Shown here: positions 1-8,019 of the stretch, one piece after another | How the letters are laid out: each line of letters begins with the position of its first letter | How positions within the stretch are numbered: position 1 is the first letter of the stretch | Source of the DNA: Gammaproteobacteria bacterium | GTDB lineage: Bacteria > Pseudomonadota > Gammaproteobacteria > Steroidobacterales > Steroidobacteraceae | Length of the DNA stretch: 40,203 nt | Direction: 5' to 3' | NCBI GenBank assembly: GCA_016874175.1 | Contig: VGUP01000005.1 | Location: forward strand, 1 to 40,203 | Translations under genes and position numbers: made by a program | The notes under the pieces: model-generated | The model's input: only the letters and a program-made list of their open reading frames with translations | Databases searched by the model: none | What the model was told of the DNA's origin: nothing

Positions 1-625
1 TACTACCATCGTCGGTGGTCTCGGCAAATCGATAATGAAGCGCATCGAAAATGCCCGCCTTGACGGTGAGTCGCTCGCGACCGATGAAAGCCAGTTTGAC
101 CGGCTTCTCGAACCGCATGAGCATCGGCCCGCTCGCGCCGCGATGATCGAGCGAACACATCAACAGATTCTCGTACTCCCCGCGAAAAGGCAGAGCGCCT
201 TCCTCCGCTTTTTGCAGATCGACCATGCTCGTGAGCCAAGCATCGGCCTGAATTGGATGAGTCCCGAACCCCTGCAAACGCCGCGACAGCGGCCAGCGCT
301 GCGAAATACGGCCTTCAGCCGCGGTGTAGCCCTCGCACTCGGCCATGGTGTCGCCAAAGCGAAACCAACTTGAGCTCATGAATTGATCGCCGACCGAGAT
401 GCGTACAAAGATATCTTCTGGCGTCCAGTCCGCGCGCAGGCTCAGCGTAACATCACGCATGACATTCGGTGCATCGTCGATTTCCGTATAGGCGCGCAGC
501 GTGCGACGCCCGTCCGCTGCGATACTGAGGGTGAAGTATTCCCGACCGCGCTCCACCCCCTCGCGTCCCGCGTGATCGCTGGTGTAGTGCAACTTGCCGC
601 GAATACGGTGGTGAGGACCCGGCAT
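1..625 (-). CDS. Hypothetical protein, 3' end cut by window edge
   Basis: The reading frame is open from an ATG at 625 down to base 1, so about 208 residues are visible and the C-terminus lies outside the window. The ATG follows the upstream GST gene by 15 bases and has a GAGAGG-like ribosome site about 12 bases upstream, so it is probably the last visible gene of the ABC-transporter operon. The protein starts MPGPHHRIRGKLHYTSD and has no signal peptide or membrane segment. It is rich in alternating hydrophobic and charged residues that suggest beta-strands. I do not recognise the family. The neighbours suggest a cytoplasmic role linked to the SDR and GST, but that is only context. Confidence 0.7.
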   Translation of the reverse strand, partial: MPGPHHRIRGKLHYTSDHAGREGVERGREYFTLSIAADGRRTLRAYTEIDDAPNVMRDVTLSLRADWTPEDIFVRISVGDQFMSSSWFRFGDTMAECEGYTAAEGRISQRWPLSRRLQGFGTHPIQADAWLTSMVDLQKAEEGALPFRGEYENLLMCSLDHRGASGPMLMRFEKPVKLAFIGRERLTVKAGIFDALHYRFAETTDDGS

Positions 626-640
626 AATCGACGCAGCCTC

Positions 641-1276
641 TCAAGACAAGCGAAGCAGCGGTTCACGAAAGATTTTCTTCCGTGCCAGCGGCTGGTACCA
701 TGCGGCAAGCGCCGGGCGACTGGCCAGCGGATCAAAGGTGGCATCGAGGCCGACGGCCGCCTGCCCAACCTGCGCCATTTTCAGTCGCAGAAACTGCAGC
801 GCACCGACGGTGCGCATCTGCCCGATGTCGAGCCGACCGTAACCCGCCACGTCGCGCTCCATCTGATCGAGCATGGCGATGATCTTCGCCATGCAGCGCT
901 CGATGTAATCGGCGCGCTGCTGATCTTTGGGGCGCCAGGACTCGATGATGAGTAATACAAAAGTATCGAAGAGCCCATCGGCCATCCAGGCCTGACGCAG
1001 AGTGGTCCAGCGCTGCGGCCCTTTCGCCGGAAAGAGGCGCCGTCGCCGATGCAACGAGTCGAGGTATTCATAAATCACGGGGCCGCCCGCGAGATATTCC
1101 CCGGAATCGAGCACCAAGGTGGGGACCTTGCCGAGTGGGTTGATACCCACCAGCGGATTCTCGGCTGCGAAGGGTTTGGTCGCTACGGGCTCGACGAGTT
1201 CGCGCAAGCCCGTGTAATTGAGCACCGCCTCCACCGTGTGCACGTAACCTTTGATGGGTGTGTAGAGCAGCTTCAT
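641..1276 (-). CDS. Glutathione S-transferase family protein
   Basis: A 211-residue protein with the GST layout. The N-terminal thioredoxin-like domain (about residues 1-80) starts MKLLYTPIKGYVHTVEAVLN and carries the NPLGKVPTLVLDSGE segment, with the cis-proline before T, that closes the glutathione site. A helical C-terminal domain follows. I chose the ATG at 1276 because it gives the standard GST N-terminus. An in-frame GTG at 1303 would add nine atypical residues and overlap the SDR gene. The gene lies 7 bases after the SDR stop, at the end of an ABC importer operon. It may conjugate or isomerise an imported electrophilic compound. The substrate is unknown, and no obvious catalytic Tyr, Ser or Cys can be assigned with confidence. 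Confidence 0.88.
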   Translation of the reverse strand: MKLLYTPIKGYVHTVEAVLNYTGLRELVEPVATKPFAAENPLVGINPLGKVPTLVLDSGEYLAGGPVIYEYLDSLHRRRRLFPAKGPQRWTTLRQAWMADGLFDTFVLLIIESWRPKDQQRADYIERCMAKIIAMLDQMERDVAGYGRLDIGQMRTVGALQFLRLKMAQVGQAAVGLDATFDPLASRPALAAWYQPLARKKIFREPLLRLS

Positions 1277-1283
1277 GCGCAGT

Positions 1284-2120
1284 TCAGTGGACTTCCTGCC
1301 CACCCGACACGTTCATGGCTTCGCCCGTCATGTAGGACGCCTCGTTGCTACAAAGAAAGGCGCAAGCCTTGGCCGTGTCTTCGGCAAGACCTACACGCCC
1401 GAGCGGAATTCGTCGGCGCATCTCGGCCAAGTATTCGTCTATCGTCTGGCCGCGCTGTTTGGCCCGATAGGCGTTCTGCACGCTCCCCAGTTGCGTCGTC
1501 ACATGGTTGGAGCAGACGGCATTGACCGTGATGCCGTGAGTGCCAAGCTCGAGCGCCGCGCTGCGCGTGAGCCCGATGAGACCGTGTTTCGAAGCCGCGT
1601 AGGCTGCAAGATGCAGCGAACCGGACTTTGCCGCGACGCTCGCAATATTGATGATCCGGCCGCCGCGACCCTGCGCGATCATCTGCCGCGCAGCATGCTT
1701 GCTGCACAAAAAAGCGCCGGTCAAATTGACGCCGAGGACCGTCTGCCAGCGATCGATCGACATCTCGATCAAGGGCTCCATCAGATAACCCACACCCGCA
1801 TTGTTGATGACGATATCGAGCCCGCCAAAATGCTTCACGGCTGCCCCGACCGCAGCGATGACCTGAGCTTCGTCACGCACATCGAGCGCCGCCGCTGCGG
1901 CTCGCCCCCCGTGCCCCGCGATACGCGCGACGACGCGTTCGACTTCGTCCATCGACCCCGTGCGATCGGCCGGCAGATTTTCTTTGGCGGCGGCGATATC
2001 GGTAACCAGGATGGCAGCCCCCTCGGCTGCCAGTCGCAGGCAGATCGCCTCGCCCAAGCCGCCCTCACGTCCGGCACCCGTCACGAGCGCCACCTTGCCA
2101 GCAAGACGAGAGGTCGTCAC
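1284..2120 (-). CDS. SDR family NAD(P)-dependent oxidoreductase
   Basis: A 278-residue classical short-chain dehydrogenase/reductase. Near the N-terminus is a Rossmann motif TGAGREGGLG (residues 14-23), two residues longer than the usual TGxxxGxG. It is followed by NNAG and the catalytic pair in IASVAAKSG and YAASK. The C-terminal MTGEAMNVSGG is the usual SDR ending. The start is a GTG whose TGA-containing overlap (GTGA, 2117-2120) couples it to the ABC ATPase gene upstream. It probably interconverts an alcohol and a ketone on the compound imported by the transporter encoded just before it. Cofactor preference (NAD or NADP) is not clear from the visible sequence: an Asp follows beta-2 (VTDIAAAKEN), which favours NAD. 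Confidence 0.92.
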   Translation of the reverse strand: MTTSRLAGKVALVTGAGREGGLGEAICLRLAAEGAAILVTDIAAAKENLPADRTGSMDEVERVVARIAGHGGRAAAAALDVRDEAQVIAAVGAAVKHFGGLDIVINNAGVGYLMEPLIEMSIDRWQTVLGVNLTGAFLCSKHAARQMIAQGRGGRIINIASVAAKSGSLHLAAYAASKHGLIGLTRSAALELGTHGITVNAVCSNHVTTQLGSVQNAYRAKQRGQTIDEYLAEMRRRIPLGRVGLAEDTAKACAFLCSNEASYMTGEAMNVSGGQEVH

Positions 2121-3118
2121 CCGCCACCGCCCGGGCGTTCGTCTTCACCGTGCCGGAGGCAGGCGACCTGCCGCAGGCCCGCAAAGGTTTTCATCTGCGG
2201 TTCTTGCCGCGCGCAGCCTGGGATTGCCTTGGGACAGCGCGTACGGAATACGCAACCCGAAGGCGGTGCGAGCGGTGAAGGCAGCTCGCCACCCAACGCA
2301 GTGCCGAGCCGCTGCGGCTGTAGTTCCGGATCGGGGATCGGTACCGCATCGAGCAGCCCACGGGTGTAGGGATGTGCCGGCGCTTCGTACAGCAGTCGCG
2401 TCGGCGCAATCTCTACCGGCTTGCCGAGATAAAGCACGATCACCCGGTCACAAAGATTACGTACGACGGCAAGGTTATGACTGACGAAGAGAATACTCAT
2501 GCCAAAGTCGCGCTTCAGGTCCTGCAGCAAATTGACGATCTGCGCCTGAATGGAGACGTCGAGCGCACTCACCGGCTCATCGCAGACCAATAATTTGGGT
2601 CGCAATACCATGGCGCGCGCGATGCCAATGCGCTGACACTGACCACCGCTGAACTCATGCGGATAGCGGTTGATGACGTCAGCCGGCAAGCCCACGCGCT
2701 GCAGCATCTGCGTGACTGCGCTGCGCCGCTCAGCGGCGCTCATCTGCGGTGCATGCACGCGTAACGGCTCGGCGACGATTTCGCCGACCGTGAGTCGCGG
2801 GTCAAGGCTTGCCAGTGGATCCTGAAAAATGATCTGCATGTCACGGCGCAGCGGTCGCATACCGGCAACGGACTCGGCCTCGATCGCGCGACCGAGCCAA
2901 ACGACTTGCCCTGACGTTGCCGGTAATAGCCGCAGAATCGCCCGCGCCAAAGTCGATTTGCCGCAGCCCGATTCACCGACAATGCCGAGCGCCTCGCCGA
3001 CCCCAAGTTCGAGGTCGACGCCGTCGACAGCACGCAAATCCCGCTTGCGACGAAACAGACCGTCGCCCACTTTGAACCACACGCGCAGCCCGCGCAGCGA
3101 TAGCAAAGGGTCTTTCAC
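2117..3118 (-). CDS. Oligopeptide/dipeptide-type ABC transporter ATP-binding protein (OppF/DppF-like)
   Basis: A 333-residue ABC ATPase with Walker A GESGCGKST, Q-loop IFQDPLASLDPRLT, signature FSGGQCQR, Walker B LLVCDEPVSALD and H-loop SHNLAV. It ends with the oligopeptide-type C-terminal region (TRCP, GCARQEPQM) that typically carries an iron-sulfur-like cysteine cluster. I chose the GTG at 3118 (protein [15 protein letters not shown]) because it forms a GTGA overlap with the preceding ATPase and starts at the family's usual position; a longer frame from 3187 would overlap that gene by 73 bases. It pairs with the 3115-4098 product as the heterodimeric motor for the two permeases encoded upstream. 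No substrate-binding protein lies in this operon. Confidence 0.93.
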   Translation of the reverse strand: MKDPLLSLRGLRVWFKVGDGLFRRKRDLRAVDGVDLELGVGEALGIVGESGCGKSTLARAILRLLPATSGQVVWLGRAIEAESVAGMRPLRRDMQIIFQDPLASLDPRLTVGEIVAEPLRVHAPQMSAAERRSAVTQMLQRVGLPADVINRYPHEFSGGQCQRIGIARAMVLRPKLLVCDEPVSALDVSIQAQIVNLLQDLKRDFGMSILFVSHNLAVVRNLCDRVIVLYLGKPVEIAPTRLLYEAPAHPYTRGLLDAVPIPDPELQPQRLGTALGGELPSPLAPPSGCVFRTRCPKAIPGCARQEPQMKTFAGLRQVACLRHGEDERPGGGG

Positions 3119-4098
3119 GACGGGCTCGCGTGGTGGCAGGCGACGCGCGGCGAAGAATTTGACAGTTCCGGGCGCTGCGTGCTGCAAATCTCGGTGGCGA
3201 TGTCGCAGCGCGGATGGAACGCGCAGCCTGCGGGCAAGCTACGCGGATTCGGCGGTTGGCCGGCAATCGCCGCCAAACGCGCGGTTTCCGGAGCATCGAC
3301 TCGCGGCATCGAGGCCAGCAGCGCCCGTGTGTAGGGATGCTGGGGTGATTTCAATACTTGATTGACCGAACCGAGTTCGACGATCCGCCCGCCGTACATC
3401 ACGGCAACCCGATCAGCGACCCCCGCGACGACGCCGAGGTCATGCGTGATCAGCGCCATCGCCATGCCGCGCGAGCGCTTGAGCTCGGCGAGCGAGGCCA
3501 GAATCTGCGCTTGGATGGTCACATCGAGCGCTGTCGTCGGTTCGTCGGCGATGAGTACCGCCGGATCGCAGGCCAGCGCGATCGCGATCATTACTCGCTG
3601 CCGCATGCCGCCCGACAACTCGTGCGGATATTGATCGAGCCGCCGCTCGACGTCGGTCACCTGCACCTGGCGCAACAACTCCAAAGCGCGCGCCCGAGCG
3701 AGTTGCGGTGTCGCGCCTTGATGATGAATGACGGACTCGGCGATCTGTGCACCGACTTTGAGGTGTGGGGTCAGCGAAGTCATGGGATCTTGGAAAATCA
3801 TTGCGAGCTTCGAGCCGCGCAGGGCGTTGAGTTTGTCGGTCGTCGCCATACGCCCCTGCTCGATCAGCGGCACACCCCGCAGCGAGGCTGAGCCGCGCAA
3901 CTGCGCGTTGGCGGCCAGCAGCCCCATCACCGCCAGAAACGACTGGCTCTTGCCCGCTCCCGATTCACCCACGACGCCCACGCATTCACCGGCGCGCAGC
4001 TGCAGCGAGAAATCATTGACCGCAGCGACTTCACCCTCAGGCGTGACAAAGGTCACCCCCAAGCCTTCGATCTCAAGTGCGACCGAGGTGTCCGCCAC
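3115..4098 (-). CDS. Oligopeptide/dipeptide-type ABC transporter ATP-binding protein (OppD/DppD-like)
   Basis: A 327-residue ABC ATPase: Walker [10 protein letters not shown] near residue 40, Q-loop [16 protein letters not shown], signature LSGGMRQR, Walker [13 protein letters not shown] and H-loop THDLGV. The C-terminal extension contains [10 protein letters not shown] and a further Cys, as in OppD/DppD proteins. The Walker A has Gln after Ser, where Ser or Thr is most common. Translation starts at a GTG two bases past the permease stop. The gene ends in a GTGA overlap with the second ATPase. It acts at the cytoplasmic face of the inner membrane and powers uptake of a peptide-like or other oligomeric solute. 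Confidence 0.94.
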   Translation of the reverse strand: MADTSVALEIEGLGVTFVTPEGEVAAVNDFSLQLRAGECVGVVGESGAGKSQSFLAVMGLLAANAQLRGSASLRGVPLIEQGRMATTDKLNALRGSKLAMIFQDPMTSLTPHLKVGAQIAESVIHHQGATPQLARARALELLRQVQVTDVERRLDQYPHELSGGMRQRVMIAIALACDPAVLIADEPTTALDVTIQAQILASLAELKRSRGMAMALITHDLGVVAGVADRVAVMYGGRIVELGSVNQVLKSPQHPYTRALLASMPRVDAPETARLAAIAGQPPNPRSLPAGCAFHPRCDIATEICSTQRPELSNSSPRVACHHASPS

Positions 4099-4100
4099 GC

Positions 4101-4970
4101 TCAGCGATCCCGTGGATCGAGGGCATCACGAAGCCCATCGCCGAGGAAGTTGAAGCACATCAAGAGCGTGACCAGAAAACCGGCCGGTACCAGCAGCATC
4201 CACACCGCCGATTCCATTTCTTGTGCGCCTTCGTTGATCAGGCTGCCGAGACTCGCTTGCGGCTCCTGCACGCCGAGACCCAGAAACGACAAAAAACTCT
4301 CGAACAGAATCATCTGCGGAATGGTGAGCGTCGCGTAGATGATCACCGGACCCACCACATTCGGCACGATATGCCGCAACAAGATACCCGGCGTACCCAC
4401 CCCGCTCGCGAGTGCCGCTTCAATGAATTCTTTGCGCTTGATGGAGAGCGTCTGGCCGCGAACAATGCGCGCCATGGTGAGCCAACCCACCGCACCGATG
4501 GCGAGAAACAGCACGTAGATGTTGCCGCGCTCGAAAAGCGTCGAGAGGATGATGACGATGAAAATGTAGGGCAAGGAATACAGGATGTCGACGACCCGCA
4601 TCATGAGATTGTCGATACGCCCGCCCACGTAGCCCGCCGTAGCTCCCCAAAGTACACCAATGAACAGCGAGACCAACGTCGCCAACAACCCGATCTGCAA
4701 CGAGATTTGTACGCCCGCCAGCGTACGCACGTACAGGTCACGCCCGAGTCGATCGGTGCCCAGCCAATGGTCATTCGGCGCGCCCGGTGGCACCGCCATG
4801 TGATCCCAGTCGATGGCGTCGAAGGCATGCGGGGACAACGCGGGTCCGATGAACGCAATAAAGGTGATCAAAATAATGAGTGTAGCCGCGACCATCGCCG
4901 CCTTGTTGCGACGCAGTCGCCGACATGCATCGGCCCAGAAGCCGCGCGCGCTTGGCGCGGCCTCAGTCAT
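4101..4970 (-). CDS. Dipeptide-type ABC transporter permease (OppC/DppC-like)
   Basis: A 289-residue inner-membrane permease. After a short cytoplasmic N-terminus comes a first membrane segment (MVAATLIILITFIAFIGPAL), then the periplasmic loop with HWLGTDRLGRDLYVR, which is diagnostic for OppC/DppC proteins, and four to five further helices. The EAA-type loop is EAALASGVGTPGILLRHIVPN. I chose the ATG at 4970, which overlaps the upstream permease stop by 8 bases (ATGACTGA). A start at 4997 would add nine residues inside that gene. It forms the translocation pore with the OppB-like protein encoded just upstream. Confidence 0.94.
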   Translation of the reverse strand: MTEAAPSARGFWADACRRLRRNKAAMVAATLIILITFIAFIGPALSPHAFDAIDWDHMAVPPGAPNDHWLGTDRLGRDLYVRTLAGVQISLQIGLLATLVSLFIGVLWGATAGYVGGRIDNLMMRVVDILYSLPYIFIVIILSTLFERGNIYVLFLAIGAVGWLTMARIVRGQTLSIKRKEFIEAALASGVGTPGILLRHIVPNVVGPVIIYATLTIPQMILFESFLSFLGLGVQEPQASLGSLINEGAQEMESAVWMLLVPAGFLVTLLMCFNFLGDGLRDALDPRDR

Positions 4971-5889
4971 AGCGCACCCGCGGATCGAGCCAGCCATAGA
5001 GCAGATCGGCGATCAGGTTGAGCGTCAGCGTCAAACTGCCGTAGACGACGATCATGCCCATGACGAGGGTGTAATCGCGATTGATGGCGCCCTGGACGAG
5101 GTAGCGGCCGCTGCCGGGCAAACCGAATACCGTCTCGACGACCAGCGAACCCGTGATGACGAAAGCCGTGGCCGGCCCGAGGTAACTGACGACCGGCAAC
5201 AGTGCAGGGCGCAGGGCATGACGCAGCACGACTTGCCGCTCGGGCAAACCCTTGGCGCGGGCCGTACGCACAAAATGCATTCGCAATACTTCGAGCAGAC
5301 TGCCGCGCGTCAAACGAGCGATGTAGGCAATCACCGGCAAAGCCAAGGTGATCACCGGCAATACCAAAAACTCGAGCGCATCATCCTCATAGCCTGCGAC
5401 CGGAAACCAGCGCAGATGCAGACCAAAAATGAGCGCAAACAACGGGCCGGTCACGAAGCCCGGCAGCGCAATGCCGAGCACTGCCACGCTCATGATGCCG
5501 TAGTCGGTCGGACTGTTCTGGCGCAGCGCCGCTAGCGTGCCTAGCGGAATGCCGATCAGCAATGCAAGCAGCACCGCCGAGAGCCCGAGCAGCAGGCTGA
5601 CGGGCAACCCCTGGGCAATCAGCTCGGTGACCGAGAAATCTTTGAACTTGAACGAGGGACCGAAGTCGCCACGGACGAGCCCCGCAAGATAACGCCCATA
5701 TTGCTCGACCAGCGGGCGATCGAGCCCGTAGGCCGCCTCTAGGTTGGCTTTGATTTCGGGGGGCAGCGCCTGCTCTTCGTCAAACGGGCCGCCGGGGGCG
5801 ATCCGAATGACGAAGAACGACAAGGTGATGATGATGAACAGCGTCGGGAAAACCCCGGCAATTCGCCGCAGCGCGTAGCGCAGCATCAT
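4963..5889 (-). CDS. Dipeptide-type ABC transporter permease (OppB/DppB-like)
   Basis: A 308-residue inner-membrane permease with the OppB/DppB N-terminus (MMLRYALRRIAGVFPTLFII), the GGPFDEEQALPPEI segment that follows the first helix, and the LPxxxYIARLTRGSLLEVL and EAA-like regions near the middle. Six membrane helices can be drawn. It is the first gene of the importer block; the preceding RedY/HapK-like gene ends 65 bases away. No good Shine-Dalgarno sequence is visible before the ATGATG start, and a short hexanucleotide repeat occupies part of that gap. In typical opp/dpp operons a binding-protein gene would stand here, but it is missing. Confidence 0.94.
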   Translation of the reverse strand: MMLRYALRRIAGVFPTLFIIITLSFFVIRIAPGGPFDEEQALPPEIKANLEAAYGLDRPLVEQYGRYLAGLVRGDFGPSFKFKDFSVTELIAQGLPVSLLLGLSAVLLALLIGIPLGTLAALRQNSPTDYGIMSVAVLGIALPGFVTGPLFALIFGLHLRWFPVAGYEDDALEFLVLPVITLALPVIAYIARLTRGSLLEVLRMHFVRTARAKGLPERQVVLRHALRPALLPVVSYLGPATAFVITGSLVVETVFGLPGSGRYLVQGAINRDYTLVMGMIVVYGSLTLTLNLIADLLYGWLDPRVRYD

Positions 5890-5917
5890 GGCAGCGTCAT
5901 GGCAACGCGGCTCCGCT

Positions 5918-5947
5918 CACAGGCACGGTCACGGGCACGGGCACGGA
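5918..5947. repeat. Short tandem hexanucleotide repeat (CACNNN, five units)
   Basis: Five consecutive units CACAGG, CACGGT, CACGGG, CACGGG and CACGGA run from 5918 to 5947, in the 65-base gap between the RedY/HapK-like gene and the first permease gene. The repeat is not in the permease reading frame, which has a stop at 5917-5919. It may be a slippage-prone remnant; no function can be assigned. Confidence 0.5.
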
Positions 5948-5954
5948 CTCGCGC

Positions 5955-6260
5955 TCAAAGATTCTTGGTGACGATGAACAGCGGCTCTTCGGCCATGCTG
6001 CGGAACGTGGCAGCGACTTTTTGCATGGTCTCGGTCGCGACGTCTTTGCCCAGTTGCTCGAGGCTGTTGACGTCGATGATCTCGATGTACTGATAGGGCG
6101 AAGCCCCCCCGCTCAGCAAGCCTTCGGCTTTGAGCACCTCGAAGCAATCGACCGAGGGCAAGGCATTGACGATGGGCAAGTCACTCTCGCGGGCGAAGGC
6201 CTCGTAGTCGGCAACGCTGGTGCCCGGTTTGAGATTGAACAACACTATGATTTTGGCCAT
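5955..6260 (-). CDS. RedY/HapK-like small alpha/beta-barrel protein
   Basis: A 101-residue soluble protein that I recognise as the RedY/HapK-like family: N-terminal MAKIIVLFNLKPGTSVADYE, central LPSVDCFEVL and GGASPYQYIEIIDVN, and C-terminal EEPLFIVTKNL. The pattern fits a single ferredoxin-like domain that would dimerise into an alpha/beta barrel. Named members come from prodiginine clusters, but most homologues have no assigned role. Here it sits between a VAO-type oxidase (49-base gap) and a peptide-type importer, with no prodiginine genes nearby. A GGAAGG ribosome site precedes the ATG. It may bind or isomerise the product of the neighbouring oxidase; this is context only. Confidence 0.82.
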   Translation of the reverse strand: MAKIIVLFNLKPGTSVADYEAFARESDLPIVNALPSVDCFEVLKAEGLLSGGASPYQYIEIIDVNSLEQLGKDVATETMQKVAATFRSMAEEPLFIVTKNL

Positions 6261-6309
6261 GGGTCCTTCCGCGAATGAATTAGCCGAAGTCTATCAAAGA
6301 TAAGCGGGT

Positions 6310-7902
6310 TTACAGACCAAGAGCGCCCGGGTTCATGCGACCCGCGGGGTCGACCATGCGCTTCACTTGCCGCAAGAAACCTGCCGCCGAGTCCGCGAGC
6401 CCTTGCTGATAAAAATAAAACTTGCCGAGCTGAAAACTGACTGCGCCCTGCTCCATGAAAGCCCGCGCAAGATCGACGCGCAGTGCCGCCACCGCCGCGG
6501 CAGCCGCAGGATTTGCCGGAAAGCTCTCGAGCTTGGCGAGATACGCGGCATTGAGGACCCGCTCATGAAACGGCAGCCGTGCATCAGGCCAATAAAGCAC
6601 AGGCTCGAGCAGCGTTCCTGCATTGCCGACGGTGCTGACCAGATAGCCCCGATCGATATCGTGTTTACGCATCGACTCGGCGTGCTGCTCGAAGACCGCC
6701 TCACAAACTTCATACATCTGTGAGGCGCGCGAGAACGGCACGGTGCCATGCACGGGAACCCAGCGCTCGCCGCCCGGTCCGAGCATGCTGTTGAGCTCGG
6801 CGAACGGGTTCGCGCGCATGACTTTCGGCACAGTGTTCTCGACCTCGGCGCCGGCGGCCGACATGATCCGGCGAACGATCGCCGCCTTCGCGTCGGCGTC
6901 GATGGCGTCGCGTCCATCGAGCGAGAGGTGCACCGAAAAGGTACCGTCTTCGAGAAAGTTACGCCCGGCCAGGACGACCTTGGCACCCTCCTTCAAGCCT
7001 TTGAGCACACCACCCGAATTGCTGACCACCTTGCCGAGTGCCTTGGCATCTTCGCGCAGACTCGCGCGCTTCATGCGCACGGCCTGCAAGCCCGGATCGA
7101 AACCGAACTGCTCGGACACCACCTCGGCTCGCGCCACATCGGCCATCGCTGAAAAAAGATCTTGGTGACGGCGAAACGAGAACGACAGGTAGCGCGACTC
7201 GGGCTGCGGACGGATCAGACGAAAAGTCGCTCTGGTCTTGATGCCGAGCGCGCCGCAATCGGAGAGAAACATGCCGAGGGTGTCGGGTCCCACCTGCCTG
7301 AAGAAGGGCTCGCCGTTGCGATTCGCGTGCGCCCCAAGATTAAGCACCGTGCCATCGACGAGGACCACATCGAGACCAATCACGCTCTCTGCGGCAGCGC
7401 CGTAACGCCCCGATCCCAAAAACATGCTGCCTTGTGAAAGCGCCCCGCCAATCGTCGAGCGCAAGCCCGACAGAGGCCCGTAATACGGGGTCCGCACGCC
7501 ATGGGGCGCCAGCGCGTCAAACAATTCTTTCCAGGTGGCGCCGCAGTCGACCGTCACGTAGCCATCTTCGGCATCGATGGTGACCACGCGATTCATCGCT
7601 TGCACATCGACCATGATCGAGTTCTCGAGTGTAGGCAGATAGCCGTCGGTGTATGACATGCCACCGCCGCGCGGCACGATCGGCAAACCCGACGGCGCGA
7701 TCGCCCGCAACGCCTCGGCGAGCTGCCGGGTAGTGGCCGGCCGAATCAGCGCTGCGGGCAATTTGCCGACGCGATAAACATCTTGCGAATAAAACTCGAG
7801 CTCCGTGCCTTCGGTGACCACGCGCTCGGCGCCAAGCACGCGACGAAGTTCGTTGAGCGCCCCTTCAACAGCACCTTGCATCAGATGTATAGCCTGCGAC
7901 AT
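6310..7902 (-). CDS. FAD-linked oxidase/dehydrogenase, VAO/PCMH type
   Basis: A 530-residue flavoenzyme. The N-terminal FAD-binding PCMH domain (about residues 45-230) has the pyrophosphate loop VPRGGGMSYTDGYLPT, the GATWKELFDAL segment and IGGALSQGS. A substrate-binding cap follows, and the C-terminus DPAGRMNPGALGL is typical of the vanillyl-alcohol oxidase/4-cresol dehydrogenase superfamily. These enzymes oxidise alcohols, phenols or hydroxyacids. I cannot assign a covalent FAD attachment residue. I chose the ATG at 7902, which matches the N-terminus of the paralogue at 17610; a longer frame to 8001 adds an Arg-rich, non-conserved stretch. It heads the minus-strand operon leading into the importer. 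Electron acceptor and substrate are unknown. Confidence 0.9.
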   Translation of the reverse strand: MSQAIHLMQGAVEGALNELRRVLGAERVVTEGTELEFYSQDVYRVGKLPAALIRPATTRQLAEALRAIAPSGLPIVPRGGGMSYTDGYLPTLENSIMVDVQAMNRVVTIDAEDGYVTVDCGATWKELFDALAPHGVRTPYYGPLSGLRSTIGGALSQGSMFLGSGRYGAAAESVIGLDVVLVDGTVLNLGAHANRNGEPFFRQVGPDTLGMFLSDCGALGIKTRATFRLIRPQPESRYLSFSFRRHQDLFSAMADVARAEVVSEQFGFDPGLQAVRMKRASLREDAKALGKVVSNSGGVLKGLKEGAKVVLAGRNFLEDGTFSVHLSLDGRDAIDADAKAAIVRRIMSAAGAEVENTVPKVMRANPFAELNSMLGPGGERWVPVHGTVPFSRASQMYEVCEAVFEQHAESMRKHDIDRGYLVSTVGNAGTLLEPVLYWPDARLPFHERVLNAAYLAKLESFPANPAAAAAVAALRVDLARAFMEQGAVSFQLGKFYFYQQGLADSAAGFLRQVKRMVDPAGRMNPGALGL

Positions 7903-8007
7903 GACTGCAACCCCGCAATAAACGGCACCAGACCGCGCACGACGCGGCCTCAAGGTCAACATTCTAGCCAGCGACGCGCGGGGCGGCCACCGAATCGACA
8001 AACAGGC

Positions 8008-8013
8008 GATAAT
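8008..8013 (+). promoter_or_regulatory. Possible -10 element placed for leaderless transcription
   Basis: GATAAT lies at 8008-8013, seven bases before the A of the flavoprotein ATG at 8020. No Shine-Dalgarno sequence precedes that ATG. Transcription from this element would start at or beside the ATG. The matching -35 region is poor, so this is only a suggestion. Confidence 0.3.
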
Positions 8014-8019
8014 CCGTCC

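Noticed and set aside
1275-2369. A 364-residue plus-strand open frame opposite the SDR and ATPase genes
   Set aside because: It is a GC-bias shadow of the SDR and ATPase genes, with Arg- and Ala-rich low-information sequence.
5955-6260. A prodiginine biosynthesis cluster marked by the RedY/HapK-like gene
   Set aside because: No polyketide, peptide synthetase or pigment ligase genes occur in the window.
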